From contig DFOA01000034.1 in NCBI GenBank assembly GCA_002381185.1, positions 1 to 17,819 of the forward strand: 17,819 nucleotides of DNA, written 5' to 3'. The stretch's first letter is position 1. Each line of letters starts with the position of its first letter. Position numbers and translations under genes: made by a program. This DNA is from Firmicutes bacterium UBA3553 (lineage in GTDB: Bacteria; Bacillota; Clostridia; Tissierellales; Sedimentibacteraceae). A model generated the notes under the pieces. It did no database searches. It was not told the origin of the DNA and was given only the letters and a program-made list of their open reading frames with translations. Shown here piece by piece: positions 13,816 through 17,819 of this stretch.

Positions 13816-15480
13816 TTAATCTTCATAATAATCAACTTCCTTCATCATTACTATTCCTGAGTGAAATTGTATCTCTATCTTCATTTCTTTATGCACTCGG
13901 ATGCTTTGTATAAGCCTTTTAACAAGTTCCTGATCAAATTCTCGCACCTTTGGGTTTACCGTGGTCATAGCTCTGTCTAATGCCTCTACTCGCTGCTTGT
14001 AGTTCTCTGCTTGTTTTTGTGCCTGTACAAGCCTTATTTTTGCCTTTTTAAGCTCGTTAATTTGTTCTGATATGTGTCTGTAAGCTTCATCAAAATCTTC
14101 GCTTACAGCTCCTTGTTTTGCATTATCTTCAATGAGGTTTAGCATTTGTTTTTGTAGCACATCAATTTGGTCATCATACTCAGTTGTAATCCCTTCAGTG
14201 CTATAATTTCCTATGACTCTAATGACATTTTCTCTAAATGTTTCTATAAAATCACCACTATTTTCTACTACATCATTGATAGCGTTCATTATGGCATCAT
14301 GAAGTTGTTCTTCTTTTAAAGTGGGTGAATTTTTGCATTTTGAACTTGTACCATTTTTTAGCCTGTCTTCGCATCGCCATACTGCTGATTTCTTTCCGTA
14401 TTTTGACCAGGTCTGTCTGCGATAAGCATGACCGCATTCTGCACATACCATAAGTTCGGTAAGTACATATTTGGAACTGTATTTACTCTTTTCCTTTTTA
14501 GTTTTATTTGTCTTTCTTGTAACTGCAGCTTTATTAAGACTCGCCCGTCTTGCTTTTTCTACTTGTACTTGATGAAATAATTCTTTGGGGATAATAGCTT
14601 CATGATTATCTTCTATATAGTATTGAGGTGCATACCCTTCATTCTTTACCTTCTTCTTAGTAAGGAAATCTATGGTATAAGTCTTTTGCATACATACATC
14701 TCCACAGAACTTTTCATTTGAGAGCATATTATTTATTGTTCCGGGGTGCCAGTGATCTAGTCCTGTTACGGTTTTAATTTCATCGTCTTCTAACCCTTTG
14801 GCGATTTGTAATATGCTACTACCTTCCAGGTATTCTCGGAAAATTCTTTTTACGATTACTGCTTCTTCCGGTACTACCACAAGATTTCCATCTTCATCTT
14901 TTGTGTAGCCTAAAAACTTTTTATGATTTACGGATATTATTCCATTTTCAAATCTTCTTGTTATTCCCCATCTTGTATTTTCACTGATATTTCTACTTTC
15001 TTCTTGGGCTTGACTGCTGAGGATGGTAATAAGAAGTTCTCCTCCGCTCTCCATTGTATTTACACTTTCTTTTTCAAAAATAACGGGTATATTCTTTTCT
15101 TTCAGTTTTCGGATATATTGGAGAGCATCTACCGTATTTCTTGCAAATCTGCTGACGGATTTTGTTAACACTAAGTCTACTTTCCCTGCCATACAAGCAT
15201 CTATCATAGCATTAAAATCGTCACGTTTTTTGGTTTGAGTTGCACTCTTTCCATCGTCTGCAAATATTCCAGCACATTTCCAGTTTGGGTTACTATTTAT
15301 CTTCTCAGTATAATAATCTACTTGTGCCTCATAGCTGCCTTCTTGCTGTTCAAGTAATGTACTAACCCTACAATAAGCTGCTACCCTTAATTTTTTTTCA
15401 TCTACTCTTACATGCTTATCGTATTTAACTTGTGGCGGTATGATTGCTACCGTCTTTTTCGCTACTGCCATCTTTTTCAT
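13816..15480 (-). CDS. large serine recombinase, complete, 554 aa
   Basis: This is a site-specific recombinase. The N-terminal resolvase domain starts VAAYCRVSTLLEQQEGS with catalytic serine S40. The KSVSRFARN segment at about 107-115 carries the active-site arginines. A recombinase domain follows (about 180-300), then a zinc ribbon, CAECGHAYR with a second Cys pair further on, and a long coiled-coil near 430-500. The length is normal for large serine integrases. Starts at 15480 or the in-frame ATG at 15471 both fit the AGGGAGAGG region; the longer is reported. The start overlaps the end of the second recombinase by 56 bases. It is similar to the first recombinase over the catalytic domain (SVSRFARNT versus SVTRFARNT, FEKESVNTM versus FEKENINTM), so the two are paralogues. 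Confidence 0.92.
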   Translation of the reverse strand: MKKMAVAKKTVAIIPPQVKYDKHVRVDEKKLRVAAYCRVSTLLEQQEGSYEAQVDYYTEKINSNPNWKCAGIFADDGKSATQTKKRDDFNAMIDACMAGKVDLVLTKSVSRFARNTVDALQYIRKLKEKNIPVIFEKESVNTMESGGELLITILSSQAQEESRNISENTRWGITRRFENGIISVNHKKFLGYTKDEDGNLVVVPEEAVIVKRIFREYLEGSSILQIAKGLEDDEIKTVTGLDHWHPGTINNMLSNEKFCGDVCMQKTYTIDFLTKKKVKNEGYAPQYYIEDNHEAIIPKELFHQVQVEKARRASLNKAAVTRKTNKTKKEKSKYSSKYVLTELMVCAECGHAYRRQTWSKYGKKSAVWRCEDRLKNGTSSKCKNSPTLKEEQLHDAIMNAINDVVENSGDFIETFRENVIRVIGNYSTEGITTEYDDQIDVLQKQMLNLIEDNAKQGAVSEDFDEAYRHISEQINELKKAKIRLVQAQKQAENYKQRVEALDRAMTTVNPKVREFDQELVKRLIQSIRVHKEMKIEIQFHSGIVMMKEVDYYED

Positions 15481-16390
15481 CCTCTCCCTTATATCCTAAA
15501 TCAATTGCTATTATTATTCCGTTTATAAATTCAACCTCTACTTTTGCATCTTGATACACGGTGGTATGTTTTATTATGGTTTCAAAGAGTTCTTCATCAA
15601 ATTCAGATATTTTTTTCTTATCTTGTAATGCCTCTTTTATTTTTTCTGTATTATTTTTATAATCATCTACCTTTAAGCAGTTATACATAAGCTCTGCTCT
15701 TTTAAAAATAAGTACTGCAAGTTCAGGGGATGAATATTCTTCTTCCTGTTCAAGTTCCTTTATTCGGCTTTCTGTCTGCCTTAATTCAAAGCTCATTTTT
15801 GGTGGTTCTTTTTTCTCATTTTTTTCAAGCAACCACTTTTTTTGTATCAGTTCATTTACTGCATCTATAAAAATACTTTTCAACTCTTCATTGTTGTAAA
15901 ATAGGTTTCTGCAGTTAACTTTGTTATTTATAAGATACTTTTTACACTTCCATTTTTTCTTTTCTGACTTTTTTCCTGCATGTTCTGCATAAACCTTATA
16001 ATAAGATCCGCATTCACCACACAATATTTTTCTATTAAAAACGGATTGTTTTTTCATAGTATTTTGAAGCGTTGTTCTTCCAAGCTCAATCTCACGTTTT
16101 TTTCTTTGTAACTGTGCCTTTTCAAAATCGGACTCATCTATAAACTTCGGATAATATTTATCTCCCATGTATTTAACATTTTGCAATATTTTTCCTACTG
16201 ACCCATGATGCCAATTTGTTTTTTTATTTGCATTAAGAGTTCCATTTTCAGTAAGTTCCTTTGCTATTGCCAGAATTGATTTACCTGTTATATATTCTTC
16301 AAAAATTGTCTTTACGGTTTTTGCTTGTTCCTCATCAATTTCAATGTTGCCATTTATCATTTTATATCCTATCGGCATATGACTTTGCAT
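15425..16390 (-). CDS. recombinase-family protein lacking the catalytic resolvase domain, 321 aa
   Basis: The protein begins directly in the DNA-binding recombinase domain (MPIGYKMINGNIEIDEEQAK, then TIFEEYITGKSILAIAKEL) and continues into a zinc ribbon (CGECGSYYKV and later Cys residues) and a charged coiled-coil. There is no YxRVS catalytic segment, so it cannot cut DNA alone. The start is real rather than a break: GGCGGTG lies nine bases before its ATG, and the gene overlaps both neighbours (29 bases with the first recombinase, 56 with the third) with no frameshift remnant of a catalytic domain upstream. It ends with a repeated EKDGS motif. It probably acts as a DNA-binding partner of one or both full recombinases; this is an inference. 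Confidence 0.85.
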   Translation of the reverse strand: MQSHMPIGYKMINGNIEIDEEQAKTVKTIFEEYITGKSILAIAKELTENGTLNANKKTNWHHGSVGKILQNVKYMGDKYYPKFIDESDFEKAQLQRKKREIELGRTTLQNTMKKQSVFNRKILCGECGSYYKVYAEHAGKKSEKKKWKCKKYLINNKVNCRNLFYNNEELKSIFIDAVNELIQKKWLLEKNEKKEPPKMSFELRQTESRIKELEQEEEYSSPELAVLIFKRAELMYNCLKVDDYKNNTEKIKEALQDKKKISEFDEELFETIIKHTTVYQDAKVEVEFINGIIIAIDLGYKGEDEKDGSSEKDGSNHTATS

Positions 16391-17819
16391 TATCTATTTC
16401 ACCGCCTTTATCTGTATACTCTGTAAGTTCAAGGTTATTAATAAGTCGAAATGTAATTGCTCGGTCACTTCCGATTAGTATTTTGTCTACCGTATTTGTA
16501 AATAAGTCTTCATCATAGCTATCCATCAAATTAGGATTATATCTTATAATTTCTAGAATCCGTTCTGTTCCTGCAATTTCTTTTTCAAAACCATTACTAT
16601 CAAGCAAGCTGTTTCGCTTTTTCTTGGTTTCTTCAATTTCAATATTAATTGCATTTTGCTTTTCTATAAAAACAGCAGAGTCCATATATCCTTTTTGCAC
16701 TACTCTGCTGAGGATATGGCTCTGCTCTGTTAATTCCATGATTTTGTTATTTAATTTTTCTATTTCTACTTCCTGTTCTCTATTTGTTCTTAAATTTTTA
16801 AGAGATTCAAGCAAAGGAGTCAGGATTAAAGTGTAATTGCTTACAAGTTTATTCCACATAGCAAGATATGCATCTTTGATGATATCTTCCCTTATTGGCT
16901 TTGTCTTACATATTTTACTGTTTTCAATATGAGTTTTGCAGCTCCACTGTACTTTTTCAAAGGGCTCTCCTATATAAATCTTTTGTCTTCGGAAAATCCC
17001 TTCACATTCTTTACATATAATTTTACCGCTAAATTCATATCTATTTTGGTATTTACATTTGTAATCCATTCCCATTTGATTTCTTCTGTATTCATAAATT
17101 TCTCGCACCATTTCACCTTGTTCTCTGGTGATAATTGGTTCATGGTTATCTCTTATTAAAAATTGAGGCCTCTCCCCACGATTTATTTTTCTCGTGAATG
17201 GAAGGCCATCAGTTGTATAGGTTTTTTGTAAAATCAAGTCACCCTCATATATGGGATTTTTTAAGATTTGATTAATTACATTATCATTCCACTTTTCTGC
17301 ACTTCTGACAGTTGATACATTATCTTCCGTTAAATCTCTTGCTATTGCATAGACTCCTTTACCACTTAAGTATTCATGAAAAATCCTTCGAACAATTGCT
17401 GCCTCGTTTTCATTAATATTTAATTCTCCTTCATCGTCTCTGTTATATCCAAAGGCTACACTGGGAAGTCTAAATGTTCCGTCTATAAATCTTTTTTGAA
17501 TTCCCCAACGGCTGTTTGTCGATATGTTTTCTGATTCACCTTGTGCTAAAGAGCTTAAAATAGTTAACATTTGCTCACTTTGTTCTGACATTGTATTGAT
17601 GTTTTCTTTCTCAAAATACACTGTGATGCCAAGAGATTTTAATTTTCTTATGGCTTCAATGCTATCAATAGTATTTCTTGCAAATCTGGTAACAGATTTT
17701 GTAATGATGATATCAATATTTCCATTTTCGCATTCTTTCATCATTCGTATAAATTCATCACGTTTTTTAACCTGTGTACCACTTCTAGCTTCATCAGCAA
17801 AAATCCCTATAAATTCCCA
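16362..17819 (-). CDS. large serine recombinase, N-terminus cut by window edge
   Basis: The frame stays open to the end of the window, with GIFADEARSGTQVKKRDEF preceding the first internal methionines, so the start and the catalytic serine lie beyond 17819. Visible parts are the TKSVTRFARN active-site region, the recombinase domain (FGYNRDDEGELNINENEAA, then RIFHEYLSGKGVYAIARDL), a zinc ribbon (CKECEGIFRR with a second Cys pair) and a coiled-coil. It is paralogous to the third recombinase. Its stop lies inside the second gene, giving a continuous three-gene recombinase operon. The operon probably moves the element carrying the rest of this window, but the attachment sites are not identified. 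Confidence 0.9.
   Translation of the reverse strand, partial: WEFIGIFADEARSGTQVKKRDEFIRMMKECENGNIDIIITKSVTRFARNTIDSIEAIRKLKSLGITVYFEKENINTMSEQSEQMLTILSSLAQGESENISTNSRWGIQKRFIDGTFRLPSVAFGYNRDDEGELNINENEAAIVRRIFHEYLSGKGVYAIARDLTEDNVSTVRSAEKWNDNVINQILKNPIYEGDLILQKTYTTDGLPFTRKINRGERPQFLIRDNHEPIITREQGEMVREIYEYRRNQMGMDYKCKYQNRYEFSGKIICKECEGIFRRQKIYIGEPFEKVQWSCKTHIENSKICKTKPIREDIIKDAYLAMWNKLVSNYTLILTPLLESLKNLRTNREQEVEIEKLNNKIMELTEQSHILSRVVQKGYMDSAVFIEKQNAINIEIEETKKKRNSLLDSNGFEKEIAGTERILEIIRYNPNLMDSYDEDLFTNTVDKILIGSDRAITFRLINNLELTEYTDKGGEIDNAKSYADRI

Noticed and set aside
15425..16390. Middle recombinase as a frameshifted pseudogene of the first
   Set aside because: The first gene has its own complete recombinase domain and zinc ribbon. 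The second repeats these domains, has its own ribosome binding site, and the overlap shows no broken catalytic domain.
1..17819. CRISPR arrays, tRNA or rRNA genes, intact insertion sequences
   Set aside because: No regularly spaced repeats, cloverleaf or rRNA signatures, and no DDE transposase with flanking inverted repeats were seen.

Overview
This window is accessory, mobile-element DNA from a low-G+C Gram-positive bacterium, most likely a member of the Clostridia. The support is AT-rich sequence, strong AGGAGG-type ribosome binding sites, a sigma-A type promoter, tandem large serine recombinases with zinc ribbons, and DUF4314/DUF6075/ArdA-like genes of the kind carried by clostridial integrative elements. 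Genus and species cannot be read from it. Every convincing gene is on the minus strand, so transcription runs from right to left.

Layout from right (upstream) to left. (1) 17819-13816: three overlapping serine recombinase genes. The first is cut by the window edge, the second lacks the catalytic domain, and the third is complete. (2) 13815-13527: a short spacer with a promoter. (3) 13526-8955: a defence operon made of a 56-aa DUF1413 protein, a GajA-like OLD/TOPRIM nuclease, a GajB-like UvrD helicase (together a Gabija-type anti-phage system) and a SieB-like two-helix membrane protein. (4) About 8950-7981: a gene-poor stretch of roughly 1 kb, rich in inverted and direct repeats and gene remnants. 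It may be a transfer origin, a recombination or replication control site, or a scar. (5) 7980-4621: a soft-metal (Cd/Zn/Pb) resistance module: a CadC-type repressor, a free-standing heavy-metal-associated (HMA) domain protein, a P1B-2 ATPase without its own HMA domain, and a CopZ-like iron-sulfur/zinc protein. A strong promoter flanked by two matching operator-like motifs drives it, and a third copy lies inside the operon. (6) 4454-613: an attenuator-like terminator, then a tightly packed four-gene operon (DUF6075-like, ArdA/DUF6329-like, DUF4314, ArdA-like) closed by a terminator. (7) 600-1: a second hairpin terminator, a winged-helix protein and the start of a D12-class DNA adenine methyltransferase.

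Together these look like the accessory side of an integrative element. The recombinases would move it, ArdA-like proteins and the methyltransferase would help it escape host restriction, Gabija and the SieB-like protein would protect the host from phage, and the metal operon gives a selectable benefit. The observations most worth following up are the triple recombinase operon with a subunit lacking the active site, the repeated TGAGCA-N4-TTCA operator motif around cadC, the split CadA with a CopZ-like partner, the structured region at 8.1-8.75 kb, the duplicated module shared by the two ArdA-like proteins, and the open frame that overlaps the end of the SieB-like gene.
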